A stretch of 64,000 bases of DNA from Gentiana macrophylla (GCA_026214975.1 JAOBSW010000307.1:1-64000); one strand, 5' to 3'. Counted from the first letter of the stretch, positions 41,923-53,570 are shown. Numbers and translations: made by a program. Notes: generated by a model from the sequence alone, not told the origin.

Positions 41923-44170
41923 ATGGTAGAAAGTAAAGAACAGCTGACGCCCAAAACCCCCGCAAAAGGGGGCACGCAGCATCAGGCTCGCAGAGAGGTT
42001 GTGGGAGAAACACTCGACAATCTTCCCGCCAAAGGCGAAGGGTCACAGAGAGGGGCCCTAGCCCCTAGCGACACCCGGAACGTCATTAATCAAAAAACTA
42101 TATCAAAGGAGGCTATCGCTGCTCTAGAAAGGGCTCGCAAGCAGCCGGTCGGGTCGCAGCAAAGCCAAAATTCGACTCCCGAAACAAGACCAGGTTTCCA
42201 GGAAGACCTGGAAATTGCAGAAATGAGGGAGTATGCGAGGTATGCTGAAACTATGTACCTGACTAACTCTCTCCTGGTGGCAAAGGGCCAAGCCCCCATG
42301 TTGATCCGACCCCCGAATCCTCCCAGAAATGAAATCGTTCCTGCGGCCCTAGATATAGGCCGCCAGAGCCAGATCCAGGGGATCAAAATCGAGGAAAGTG
42401 TACACTCATCGGGTCGCAAGGGACTGAGAAAAGAAATCGTATTAACCTCGGTCCTTCCAGATCGCGGTCATCAGAGAGGGAAGACGGTCGAGAGAGGATC
42501 AGCTTTTAAAAGACTATGTGAGAAGGACAAGGCCTCGGCCCCAAGTCGTCTCAGCCTTCCAGGGGGAGAAATACGCCCCGACAAGACAGAAACGCGCAGG
42601 ACGCCCGCGTGATTATAAGGGAAAAAAGAGCTCTTCAGGAGGAATCGCTGGACCGAGCTCGTCAGGAGGGATCGCTGGACCGAGCTGACACATAAGCACT
42701 GTCACGACCAAGGTTCGACCCTTTCTTAGCAGAACAGATGGAGATAATGAAATAAGAGCTCGCCGAACTAAAAAAGTCGAGGGCCGCCGAGAAAGTCGCC
42801 CCAATCTCAGGGATCGACGTACTCGCCAGCAGAATCACCGAAACATTGCCCACTAGCAAAGAAAAGGTCAGCTACCCCAGTTATAATTATTACAATGAGA
42901 ATTCTTGTCCGAACGACTGGCTCACCGCCTTCCAGGGCCGCGTCACCCTAGCAATTTAAAATAAGTCCGCTGGTGTATCGCCTTAGTCGGTAGCATGCGA
43001 GGACATGGTTGCTTTCCAGGTGCACGAGTAAGCTCAGAAGCGAGCGACCCCTACCGAACCCTGGCGGGGGGTTCGCTCGGCTTCGTGTGTTCGAACCTTA
43101 GGCTCGGCTCGGCTCGAAATGGCCGAGCCTTATATTTTCATTATTCGGCCCGGGTTCGGTCTGGTATTTGGGGAAAAAGCTCGGCTCGGTTCGGCTCGAA
43201 CATGTCGAACCGTTCGAACATGTTCGGCTCGAATCTGGTTTTAAAAAAATCAAAACATGTTCGGCTCGGTTTAAAAAACATGTTCGCTCGAATCGTATAT
43301 GAATTTATGATATCCGAGCGAACATGTTCGGCTCGACCACCGAATATCTAATTTGTAAGGTTTGGCTCAAGTTCGAACCCACGAAACGATCCGAATCGAG
43401 CTTTTTCGAGCCGAATACTCCGGATCGAATCGAATACTTAGGTTCATTTACAGCCCTAGGTACGAGGGCTCCTTCGTGGCTCAGTTGAAAGTTGGGAGGA
43501 CCTATCGGAAAAGTTCGTCAAAGAATTTGAATCGGCGAGCCGACAGAAAAAGACAATCGAGGATCTGTACGAGGTTCGCATGGGGGGACATGAGTCCGGA
43601 AAGGAATACTATGAACGGTTCATCAAAGTATATGATCAGACTAGAAATATCCCAGACGATGCGGCCATAACCTGCTTTCTCACAGGGATCGCCAAAGGTC
43701 AGATGAAGAAAAAATTTAACCTACGACCCCCCCAAGCGGGCTTTAGGGAAATGCTAGAAAGGGTCAGAATGATAGGAGTTAGCGAAGCGCCGTCCTCTGG
43801 GAGTGCAAAGCCTAAAATAGAGCAGCATTCACAAAAAGAGGATCGTACGGACGATCGTAAAAAAGAAAAAGGGCAAGACACGAACCATGACCGCGAGGCC
43901 AAAAAGCCATATAAATTCAGCGAGGATAACTTCACGCCGCTTAACACAAAAGCGTCCCAGATACTGTTTGAGATCCGCGAGCATTTCGATAAACCCAAGC
44001 CTATGAGGGGCGACCCCGACAGTCGTGATAAGTCAAAATACAATGATTATCATAAGGACCACGGTCACATTACAGATGAATGCTTCACCTTAAGGAGGGA
44101 AATAGAGAGGTTAATCCGTGAGGGACCAGTGACTAAGTATAAGCACGATGGGAATGCTGGCCCCAGTTAG
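41923..44170 (+). pseudogene. gypsy (Tat) gag, interrupted by a MITE
   Basis: The ATG at 41923 opens 229 codons of a Gln/Arg/Pro-rich N-terminal region with a helical segment (EAIAALERARKQ, EDLEIAEMREYARYAETMYL). After a stop at 42610 related sequence continues in other frames, then a GCTCGGCTCG-rich insertion lies at about 43080-43460. The conserved retrotransposon gag core follows: WEDLSEKFVKEFESASRQKK (43488-43550), VYDQTRNIPDDAAITCFLTG (43626-43690) and KKKFNLRPPQAGFREML. It ends with a HxKDHGHITDECFTLRREIE finger-like segment (about 44050-44110). Confidence 0.8.
43080..43460. repeat. GCTCGGCTCG-rich non-autonomous element inside gypsy gag
   Basis: Packed with GGCTCGGCTCGAA, GAACATGTTCG and GGTTCGAACC words, many palindromic. 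The right end GGTTCATTTACAGCCCTA equals the CAGGGCTGTAAA(T/C)GA(A/G)CC terminus of a common plant hAT-type MITE. The left terminus is not preserved and no target duplication could be assigned. It separates two parts of the same gag gene. Confidence 0.65.
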
Positions 44171-44269
44171 GGGCGCCAACCCTGCATCTATCAAAAAGAG
44201 GTTCAAGTTATCCATGGGAATATTCCCAGCAACAGTCAGCTGAAATCCTAGATACATCAAATCAACACT

Positions 44270-45060
44270 TGCGGTTTCGAAAAACAGATAGTATTGGGGG
44301 AGAATGAGAAAGGAATCATGTTTACCAAAAGCGAGCTAACCACAGTCGATGGCCCTATGGAGATACCCTTCATTCTAAAAGTCGGGGTGAACGATAAACA
44401 TGGCGTCAACAGAGTGATGGTCGACACTGGGGCTGGCCGCGACGGCATTTATTTCGACTGTTTAAAATAGATCGGATTCGGAGAGGCCAAGCTAAAACCC
44501 TACCTCGGAGTGCTCGAGGGATTTACCAACAATACAGTACGGGTCAAAGGCACAATCGACCTCAACATCACTTTGGGCGACAATGAACCCTGTCGAACTG
44601 AGGTAGTCACTTTCTTAGTCATCGATCTACCCTCATATGACAACATGATTTTGGGGATTCCAGCTATGAGAAATTTTCAAATGGTGGCGTCTGTTCCCCA
44701 CCAAAGGGTCAAATTCCATATAGGGGACGAAATTGGGGTCGCCACCAGTCGACCCGGATTTTTCCTCGAATATATGACCAAGAATAGGGTCGATTCCAAA
44801 CGGCCCAGAGTGGAGGGTTTCAATACGGCTGCGGACCAGATAGCCACGGTGAAAGAAGTCCCGGAGAGGGCTGTGGAAGTTGAAACATTGCAAATCCAGG
44901 ACGAGCCTGATTTCACCGCCGAAGACGAGCTGGTCGAGGTCATCATTAATGCCAAGTACCTTGATCAGATGATAAAGATAGGGTCACAAACAACTGAGAA
45001 AGAAAAAGAAGGATTAATCGAGCTTCTAAAAGAAAACCTCGATGCTTCGCCTGGAAGCTA
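44270..45060 (+). pseudogene. gypsy (Tat) aspartic protease and linker
   Basis: NRVMVDTGAGRDGIYFDC (44410-44463) carries DTGA, the retropepsin active site. A stop at 44468 follows; the domain continues at 44510 with MLEGFTNNTVRVKGTIDLNI and MILGIPAMRNFQMVAS (flap/ILGRP-like region). The tail to 45060 is the acidic linker that precedes RT. Confidence 0.8.
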
Positions 45061-46860
45061 ATCGATATGAGAGGTGTGGAGTCGGAGGTCGCACTACACT
45101 ATCTAAATGCCGACCCCACTTCAGGGCGATCCAGCAAAGAGCGCGCAAATTCTCTCCAGAAAAGGAAGTCGCGATAAAAAGTGAAGTCGAAAAACTTCTA
45201 GTGGCAGGCATAATCAAGGAGCTTCAGTATCCCACTTGGTTAGCAAACGTAGTGATGGTGAAAAAACACAACGGCAAGTGGCGAATGTGCGTCGATTTCA
45301 CTGATTTAAACAAGGCTTGCCCCAAAGATCCTTATGCGCTACCCCGAATCGATAAAATGGTTGATGGGATCGCGGGTTTTGAAACACTAAGTTTTCTGGA
45401 CGCTTATTCGGGCTATCACCAGGTCAAAATGGCAGATGAGGATAAGGAGCTTACGGCTTTCAGGGCTGCCGGCGGACTCTATTATTATGAGATGATGTCA
45501 TTCGGTCTGAAGAACGCAGGTTCAACATATCAAAGGATGGTGAACAGAGTTTTTAGCACGCAAATAGGCAAGAACATGGAGGCTTACATTGATGATATGG
45601 TCGTAAAATCAAGTCTCCAGGATCACCTGGCAGACCTCCGTGAAACCTTCGCAAACATAAAGAATCACTCGATGAAGCTAAACCCTGCGAAATGTACTTT
45701 TGGGGTCCAGGAGGGGAAATTTTCGGGCTTCCTGGTAAGTCAAAGGGGGATCGAGGCGAACTCAGAGAAAATTGAGGCCCTGATCAACATGAGCGAGCCG
45801 ACAAGCGTCAAAGAGGTACAGAGGCTGAATGGAAGAATAATAGCCCTGGGAAGGTTTATCTCAAAATTTGCCGAGAAGAGCCTACCCTTCTTAAAAATAC
45901 TGAAGGGGAATAAAACCTTTTCATGGACAGAGGAATGCTCGCAGACTTTCAAAAAGCTCAAGTCATACCTCTCAAGCCCGCCATTGCTAACTAGTCCAGT
46001 GGTCGGAGATGTTTCTTCTTTGTACTTATTTGCCTCGGATCAATTCATCGCCGCCGCTCTTATCAAGGAGGAGGGCACCTCGCAGAGGCCTGTTTACTAT
46101 GTTTCTAAGGCTCTAAGCCTAGTAGAGAGTCGCTATTTTAATATTGAAAAATTAGCCTACTACGTTGTCATAGCCGCCGGAAAATTAAGGGCTTACTTTT
46201 CATCGCATTCAATTACAGTACTATCAGACGCGCCACTACGCCAAATCCTCCACAGGCCGGACTTGTCGGGTCATTTGTTACGGTGGGCCATCGAGCTCAC
46301 CGAATTCGATATCCGATATGAACCTCGAAAAGCCATCAAAGCTCAAGCGTTGCCCGACTTCATCGCTGAAACAAGCTTCAACGAAGGAATCCAGGAGCAA
46401 GTAAATGCAAAACATGACCACGACAAAATAACCACAGCAGACGAGCCCCAGCGGCCAAGTCACTGTTGGCAACTCTATGTCTATGGCGTCGCCAACCTTA
46501 AAGGTTGCGGCGCAAGGATTATTCTACTAGAGCTAGGCACCTCAGAAGAAATTAAGAAGGCCCTAAGATTTGACTTCACTGCATCGAACAATCAGGCATA
46601 ATATGAGGCGGTCATCGCAGGACTTGAGCTTGCCAGGGCCATGAAAGTCGAAAATGTGCAGGTTTTCTGCGATTCACAGTTAGTGGTCAATCAAGTAACC
46701 GGGACGTTCGGCATCCATTGTGAAATTTTGTAGAAATATATTAATCTCGTCAAAAAACTCGAGAGCAGCTTCAAATACTGCAGGTTCACCAACATCCCTT
46801 GAGAGGACAATCAGAGAGCAAATTACTTATCCAAGCTAACCAGCGACGACGAAATTAACA
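45042..46860 (+). pseudogene. gypsy (Tat) reverse transcriptase, RNase H and second (archaeal-type) RNase H
   Basis: Open for 519 codons from 45042 to a stop at 46599-46601. RT motifs: KKHNGKWRMCVDFTDLNKAC, LDAYSGYHQVKM, MSFGLKNAGSTYQRMVN and catalytic YIDDMVVKSS (45583-45612). RNase H1 (RPVYYVSKAL, YFNIEKLAYYVVIAAGKLR) lies at about 46080-46370. A second RNase H, typical of Tat elements, begins at WQLYVYGVANLKGCGA (46465); its usual first Asp (YVDGA) reads Tyr here. In the ASNNQAEYEA motif GAA has become TAA (46599), and further stops lie at 46730 and 46801. DSQLVVNQVTG (46673-46705) is intact. Confidence 0.9.
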
Positions 46861-46871
46861 ATCCGTCAATC

Positions 46872-48176
46872 TTGGTAAAGTATCTGTCAGAGCCCGCTAT
46901 CGACAGGGCTGAGATAATGGACTTCCGAGCCACTAACCCTTGTTGGATTGACATCATAAGGGCATACATCGACTCAGGAAAACTCCCCGATAATCCAAAC
47001 GAGGCTAAAGCCCTGGTTAGAAGAGCCGCCAGATACACCATCTTAGACAACATTCTGTATCAGAGATCAATCTCTAAACCTTTGCTACGATGTGTACGAC
47101 CTGAGGAGATTGAGGGAATCCTCGTAGAGCTACACGAGGGGATGTGCGGTGGCCACCCGGCTATCCGCACACTCGCCCAGAAAATCTTATTGGCCGGATA
47201 CTACTGGCCAAAACTCGCAGAGGACGCCAAAGAATACGCTAAGGCGTGCGACGTATGTCAAAAATTTGCGGATAATCCCAGACTGCCATCAGTCGAGCAA
47301 AGCATCGTCGTCGCCGCCTGGCCGTTCGACATATTGGCCATCGATCTCATCGGGCCGTTAAAGAGGGGTCGCTCCGGATGCGAATATGTGGTGGTCACCG
47401 TCGACTATTTCACCAAATGGATCGAGGCCAAAGCCTTTGTAAAAATCAACACCAGAGACATAATCTATTTTCTACTCGATCAAGTAAGGACTAGATTCAG
47501 CGTCCCCAAGGTAATAGTATCGGATCACGGACCCCAATTCAGAGAAGAATTCGACGCATTCTGCAGAGAAAATAACGTCAAACATTGGCAATCCTCAGTA
47601 TGCTATCCGCAAGGCAATGGACAGGCCGAGAACGCAAACAAACAAGTACTGGGCGTGCTAAAGAAAAGTTTGGGCAAAAAGGCCGGTAAATGGCCTGATC
47701 ACCTCCCCGCGGCCCTATGGGCGCTCAGAACATCGTGAAAAACAACTACAGGGGAAACTCCTTTTGCTTTGACCTATGGATCCGAAGCTATGGCACCGGT
47801 AGAGATGGCCATGCCAAGTCTAAGGGTCGCCCATTTCAGCGAGGCCGACAACCCGTTCACTAGGGAGCTCGATCTTGATTTAGAGGAGGAGCGGCGAATC
47901 GAATCGTATGGCCGTTTGCTCAATTGGAAACAGGCTACAAAACGTCACCATGACAAGCATATTCACAATCATCACTTCGCCGTTGGAGATTATGTTTTGC
48001 GAAAGAGACAGGCCACAGGCCACGAGGCCAAGAAAGGAAAACTGTCGAAAAGTTGGGAGGGCCCAGTAAGGATCGCTCGAGTAGTTAAGATAGGGACTTA
48101 TGTGTTAAGTGATAGTCAAGGCCGCGAATACAACCGGCCCTTGCACGCAGACAATTTGAAAAAATATTATATGTAG
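46872..48176 (+). pseudogene. gypsy (Tat) integrase
   Basis: Zinc-binding HHCC segment HEGMCGGHPAIRTLAQK...CDVCQKF (47133-47265). Catalytic core: AIDLIGPLKRG (Asp, about 47340), VSDHGPQFREEF (Asp, about 47519) and GNGQAENANKQVL (Glu, about 47626). A single TGA at 47736-47738 (ALRTS then stop; canonical TS.KTxTGxTPF) splits the domain. The C-terminal part continues in frame from 47739, with ATG 47769, to YNRPLHADNLKKYYM and a stop at 48174-48176. Only this stop and a few substitutions separate it from an intact integrase. Confidence 0.92.
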
Positions 48177-48337
48177 GCTATACATTTACTACGTGCGAGC
48201 GGAGCATGCGAAGAATGGAATCAAAATAATGAAACATCTTCATTAACGAAAGAAGGGTACAATTGTTTCTAGCAAACCCGCGGCCGACAACACCCTTTGA
48301 TTTAACCAAAAACAAGGGGGCCGCAAAGAAAAAAAAA

Positions 48338-49141
48338 ACAAATTCAAGCGAACCCACAACGGTCCAACGAATGCGCCGGTACCCTGGCTAAATTACACAG
48401 CCTAGCTACAAGCGAGGAAAAGGGGATGCGACCATCAGGATTCATTGAGGCCACAAAACTGACTGCCTCGCGGTGAATCAAAGCCCCCCAATCAATGTCA
48501 ACCTGGGGGTCATGAATAGCATGCATAAGGAGTGCTTCGGCCTCACTAATAACCTCGAAATCCATGGACGGGAAAGCACGTGAGTTGATAAACCTTTTCC
48601 ACTCAAGGTTGCTGGGAGACAATTGAGACGCAGAGCCTAGTACGCGAGGCCGTTGAGCATCTAGGAAGAGCTCGCGGATTGCCCGACGTAAGCGAACCTG
48701 CCTACTTGCCTTATCCCTAAGGTTCCAGACAACCTCATAATGAGCAGAGGGATCGATAGCAGGTATGCGAAGAGCCTCATTGATAGGCTCCGGGGTAAAA
48801 ATGACCTAGACACCACGAAGGGCCACACAGCTAACAACTCATTCAGAAGCAACTTCAGATAAGACGGAATAAAATTCCCATACCATGGTAAAGTTGGAGG
48901 TTGTCGAAGGTGGTAGGACAAAATCTAACCACCCAGAAAACCGTACCCGGAGCAAGGAACCATCACCCTCAACCTTGCCTTCATTCAAGCCCCTCTCCCT
49001 CACGAGCTTAATCACATCAAAGTAACGCTAGAAATGATCTTTGGCGGTAAGAGAGGCGGTAAGAAATAAAGGCGAAACATCACGTACTGGACGGGCTTCA
49101 AACACCCGGACTGAGCTACCCTCTCCAGGCAGAGAAGACAT
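48338..49141 (-). pseudogene. antisense ORF 1 of the Tat element (plant transposon protein-like domain)
   Basis: Minus strand, ATG at 49139-49141, MSSLPGEGSSVRVFEARPV. It continues, with stops near 49030, 48835 and 48810, to FTPEPINEALRIPAIDPSAH and WKRFINSRAFPSMDFEVISE, AEALLMHAIHDPQVDIDWGA and PFSSLVARLCNLARVP (48350-48600). This pattern (substrate-like loop, WKRFxxSRLxP, ALLxxAIxxG, LIxRLCxxAGVP) is that of the 'putative plant transposon protein' domain found in antisense ORFs of Tat elements. It lies in opposite orientation to pol, 160 bp beyond its stop, with its own upstream TATA box. Function unknown. Confidence 0.7.
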
Positions 49142-49201
49142 GGCTCTCAAAACAAAGATTTATGCAAAAGAGGAATAGAATGAGGTCAGGATTGCTCCCT
49201 C

Positions 49202-49209
49202 CTTTTATA
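49202..49209 (-). promoter_or_regulatory. TATA box for antisense ORF 1
   Basis: On the minus strand GCTATAAAAGGAGGG lies about 61-68 bp upstream of the antisense ATG at 49141, a plausible core promoter distance. Confidence 0.6.
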
Positions 49210-50327
49210 GCAGAAGCAAGCGAAAGGAGCGGCCACGATCAACGAGATCCTACGGCCAGCATTCACCCGGTTTACCCAAGATTTGAAATTCAAAAGGGCA
49301 CATTTATCGCTTCAGTTATCAGTGCGAGATTCCAGGCGCTATTAACGCCCGACAGTTATTAGCGCGTGATTTTAGGCCAAGTTGACCACGCATGCACTGC
49401 TGGTCAAGATAGTGCCAGTGAGCTGTCAGATCAATTCAAAGCCCTTATTTCCCGGCAACACGGCAGTCAAGAAAGGTTAGTTCAGTCCAATCAATTCAGC
49501 TTCAAGTTTCTGGCGAACCCCTACTCTGCCATAAACTTAAGGGGCCGCATCCAGAAAATTTCAAACGACAACGAACTGAGCAAAATGTGGCCCGAGGGGC
49601 CGTATAAAGCCTTGAAAAACCTCGTCCAGAGATCTACAGCGAGCCTAGGACGATTCTTAAAGCATAATCACCATAAGATTATTTGCCACAAGTTCGCTGC
49701 GACCAAGAATCATGCAAGTAGCAACGGAAACATTGTTTCGCTCAAATCCCTACCGGCCTCGCCCAAAACAATGGGGTATAGGGAAATTTTTAACGCTCCA
49801 TACGCGAAGCGATAAAACGAGTACAAACTAGGTCGCAGTTGTCCTTGTTCCAAATAAAAGGGGCCGCAACAGGAACCTTCGATCAATTTCCAGCATATCC
49901 ATTTTAATTATGTTCGCGAGCTAGCTAAACCTCGCCAAAATAAAGAGGGCCGCACATACAAGGTCCAGAGGATGCAAGAAATAAGTCAATGGAAACAAGT
50001 GCATTACATAAATGAAGGGGCCAAAAGCGGCCACAAACCAAGTTTAACAAGCCAAACGCAATCACAAGATGCGGAAAGTAAAAGCTAAAGTTATTACAAT
50101 AATCAAGGAGGACGTCGGAATAGAGCAAAAGCGAGCAAAGTTAAATTATTACAAGATCGCAGAAAATGTAAATGTTTTGAAACAAAAGCGCAAAATCAAT
50201 TAAATAGAGCCAGGAGGAGTGTCAATATACTCGTCGCCAGTTTGATCGTCCGCGGCAGGAGGATTCCTCAAAATGGAAAAATTGACAGGATTAACTGGAG
50301 GAGGATCCCATACTGGGTCGCCGCGCT
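49210..50327. other. non-coding region between the antisense ORFs with GGGGCCGC tracts
   Basis: Repeated purine-rich tracts ending in GGGGCCGC or close variants occur at 49535-49550, 49593-49608, 49852-49870, 49937-49956 and 50011-50034; another lies at 48311-48327 in the tail of antisense ORF 1. A 149-codon plus-strand frame (49366-49815) matches nothing and looks incidental. Confidence 0.5.
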
Positions 50328-51579
50328 CTATCTGATTAGTCTGAATGGCGACATGTGGCCAGCCGCATAAGGAATATCTGGGTGAATGGCCAGTAGGTCG
50401 GGAGTTCGCTGAGACATGTCAACCCAACGGAGCATTTCCTCAAAGGTAATGCTCTCCCTGCCATGGTAGGCCCAAAGGCAGCGAGCGAGGTGGTTGAAGC
50501 CTTGGTCGAAGCTCGCCTCTTGATAAGCAAAAAATTCATCAGAGCGCTTGTAGGTGTCCACAGCCGCCGGACCCGCCTCTTCAGTGGCCTTATTTGCAGC
50601 AGTGAGCTGCTCTTTTAGACTTGTGATCTCCTCACGCGCGGCCGACAACCCCTCGGCAGATTTACGGGCTTCTTCCTTCAGAGCCGACACTTTCTTCTTC
50701 AGCTCCATATCCAGTTTGGTGCTCTCCGCCATGGCTTTTCTCATCCGCTCAACCTCAGTCAACGCCTCCGAGCTGTTATTTTCAGAGGTGACCCTGGCCT
50801 TCTCCGAGGCCCCAAGAGCCGCCATTACTTTCTTAAGTTCAGCCTTGCGCTTCTCAGCGGCCTCAATCACCTTGTTTATGCGAGTCCCAAGCTGAAAAAG
50901 GACATAATTATAGGCCCAATAGAAACGCAAAGTTTGAAAGAAAAATGAAAAAATACAAGACAAATAAAAACTCACCATTGAGGCAGCAATTCCAAATTGA
51001 CCTGAGAGATCTTTGAGTTCGGCGACTTCATCGCCGGCGGGGGCATCATCTTGAACCATGACGTGAGCAGTGACACCCCTTCCGATCTCCATTTGAACCC
51101 CGGGCGGGGAGTCCCATGCAAGGCGACCCAAAGGAATGACATCAGCAATGGCCTCCCTGATCTGGCTCGGCTTAGTCATGTCAAGGCCTTGGGTGAAATT
51201 GGCATCCAACCACATGGCCTCCTTCCCCTTATAACCACGAGGAAATGTCCCTGTCGGCAGCGGCTCCACCCCCTCAGAGGCCTTTTCAACAATAACCTAT
51301 GTCCGCTCAGAGCCTTTGTTAGTAGCTCGTTTGTCCGAGTGATCAGAGCCCTTGCCAGCTCCGCCTGCAGTTTTGGTCTTCTCGGCTCTAGGTCACTTTT
51401 GGCCCTGAGGCTCTTTGGCGGGTTCATCAGCCTGCGACCTTTTTTGAGCCCCACCGGCCTTGCTTGAGCCTCAGATCTCTTTGGCGCGCGCCACTAATTT
51501 GGGTAGGTCATATGTCTCATCAACAATAGAGGCATCCACAGTGCGGGGTATCTTCCCCAGAGCCTATTTTAGGCCTGCT
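50328..51579 (-). pseudogene. antisense ORF 2 of the Tat element (coiled-coil, one intron)
   Basis: Minus-strand frame open from about 51298 to a stop at 50328-50330, and recognisable upstream to 51579 across stops near 51473, 51393 and 51296, where the Sirevirus LTR cuts it. A clear 84-nt intron sits at 50892-50975 (ATG/GTGAGTTTT ... TTTTTCAG/CTTGGG), joining ASM to LGTRIN in frame. The product has a long coiled coil (EAAEKRKAELKKVMAALGAS, KLDMELKKKVSALKEEARKS) and ends QGFNHLARCLWAYHGRESIT...PYAAGHMS. This gag-like coiled-coil type is common in antisense or accessory ORFs of plant retroelements. Function unknown. Confidence 0.65.
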
Positions 51580-52992
51580 TGTTAGGAACATTTTATTATG
51601 TTTTGATGATGGCCATACTAGCTGTTATAGCAAGCCTGAAATAAGTTAGAATTCTCTGTATAAGTCTTTACTTAGAGTCTGACATGTTGTATAAGTTGAG
51701 TCAGACAAGTATTGTACTAGTTGGTAGGACGGCAAAAGCAAAAAAACAGATATTCGGCAGAGTGAAGCCAGCCAAGCAACAGCAGAGAAGCAATGCAGAC
51801 ATTTAAAGGTCTGACTTGTAACCAAGGAAGTCTGTGATGACCTTGGACAAGTCTAAGTTATACTACAAGCAATGCACATTAATATTCGAAAATTGTGTAC
51901 ACTGATCTAACCCAAATCAAAGATCAGTGAAGTACAAAGATTCTACTCAAACAGAAACAAAGAAGAAAACAGTGAATCGGCAAAGCAGACTCACTTTCGG
52001 TTGAGTAAAGACAAAACGGTGAAGGAAAAGCTAAAACGGCTAAGTCAGAAGGATCACTCGACCGTTCTAAAAACGGCGAAGTAACACTTGCCAGATCAGA
52101 TTTAATATACGTTGAAGATTCAGAGGATCATGCATTAAATGCACAATCAATAGAGGATCAATCAAGGACGGATTTTTCGCTATACGTTTGAAGAAAGAAT
52201 CCGATCATCGAAATCAAGGAGAATGCAATTAAGTGGGGAATCAAGAATAAAATCAAGGACTATTCCTCATTAATATAGCCAACGGACGGAATTTCAAAAT
52301 CAAGGTTATTCAAGGCTATAAATAGAAGGCATTGTGATGCATGAGAGAATAACGAACTAATAAGAAAAATCAAGTGAAAACTGTCAATTTGGAAAGCCTT
52401 CTCTCCGAACTTACAAGGAAACATCTAGTGATCAACTCGGATATCGAGCTACAAAGTCATACTTGGCGCCGAGATTGATCAACCAAGTGTGTGAATCACA
52501 TTCACATCAAATCAAGCAATCGATCGTGAGGCAATCTAAGAAGGAGTTGAATCTGTGATAGTCATTGAAGGATTACGATCTCAAGGAGCGACAAGGAAAA
52601 GTGAATCATGAAGTCATTGCGGTCAAGGAGTGATAGTCTTGTAGATTGTGAAGCTTGGGAAGCCAAGGAAAATCATACTATTGTATATGTGAAAACAATA
52701 GTGAATTCCTCCGATCATCACGGGGAGAAGAGTGGATTAAGGGATTACACCACCTGAACCACTATAAGCCTTGTGTCAATTTAATTTCTCGCAATTTACT
52801 TTACAAACATTTATTTAATTTGCCTACGTCATAACTTATATCCGTGATTGTCTAAAGCGATTTGAAAACAACATAGTAAGAAGGGACTTATCCATTTGCC
52901 CAAAAGCTTTTAAATAAAAGAAATTTTTGAAACTCCACTATAGTCATTCACCCCCCCCTCGACTATAGTTTCACCCTTCTCTGGGACCAACA
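51580..52992 (+). repeat. 5' LTR of the Sirevirus
   Basis: TGTTAGGAACATTTTATTATG...TGGGACCAACA, 1413 bp, TATAAATAG at 52317-52325. It shares the TTTTGATGATG start region and the CACC...GGGACCAACAATTGGTATCGGAGC end style with the pol-less element at 17843, but is otherwise clearly different. Confidence 0.85.
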
Positions 52993-52994
52993 AT

Positions 52995-53006
52995 TGGTAT
53001 CGGAGC
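52995..53006 (+). promoter_or_regulatory. primer-binding site of the Sirevirus
   Basis: TGGTATCGGAGC two bases past the LTR, complementary to initiator tRNA-Met but for one base, identical to the site at 19586-19597. Confidence 0.9.
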
Positions 53007-53130
53007 GGTGTTCCTAGTATCGAACACATTCGAGATCTAATTTACAGTAACAAGAAGATCACTTATTTTCAAAAGTAGTTTTCAAATCTGAGTTTTCTAT
53101 ACGCTTACATTTATATCTTCATTTGCACCG

Positions 53131-53570
53131 ATGGATTCCTCAAACTTCTTGTCAAAAAGTACTGCATTTTTAATGTTAATAATTTTGATGAATATAAAAT
53201 AAGAATGCTATCTCATCTTGCAAAGAACTCATGAAGAGATCTTTGGATGTAATTAATGATGGACCAATCACAATCACTACCTTGTGGTAGGCACGAGGAG
53301 CGAGATCAAGGAAAGGAAATTGACAAACCTAAAAAGGATTGGACCAAGGATGACAGGGAGAAGAGCAAATCTGGACTTTGTTGCAAAAGACATGATTTTG
53401 AAGACCCTAGATAGCAACATGTTCATGAGAATCAAAGGCGCAAAACAAACAAAGGAGATGTGGGACAAGCTATCATTGATAAATGTAGGATCTCAATTAG
53501 AAGAAAACAAATTATCTGTTGCAAAACAGAAATTTGAGAACTTTAAAATGAAGGCTGGTGAATCCATTGA
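53131..53570 (+). pseudogene. Sirevirus gag, N-terminal part
   Basis: ATG at 53131 (MDSSNFLSKS). The expected gag core is split over frames: FDEYKIRMLSHL near 53190-53225, GPITITT near 53265, then IKERKLTNLKRIGPRMTGRR, NLDFVAKDMILKTLDSNMFM and MWDKLSLINVGSQLEENKLS, ending at KAGESID where the nested element begins. The remainder of gag resumes at 60234. Confidence 0.8.

Larger units (their letters stand above)
36404..51579 (+). mobile_element. Ty3/gypsy element, Tat lineage, interior (split by a copia element)
   Basis: Leader 36404-36627, interruption by the copia insertion 36628-41722, then gag, protease, RT, RNase H, a second RNase H, and integrase up to 48176, then a 3.4-kb region with two antisense ORFs. 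Dual RNase H and antisense ORFs between integrase and the 3' LTR are hallmarks of Tat-type elements. At 51580 a Sirevirus LTR begins, so the rest of the element and its 3' LTR must lie to the right of the window. Confidence 0.8.

Noticed and set aside
49366..49815. 149-codon plus-strand frame in the Tat 3' region
   Set aside because: No family resemblance, and it sits in the non-coding spacer between antisense ORFs; probably chance openness in less AT-rich DNA.
50554..51467. Two plus-strand frames (50554-50895 and 51051-51467)
   Set aside because: Shadows of antisense ORF 2, whose coiled-coil reading and intron are convincing.
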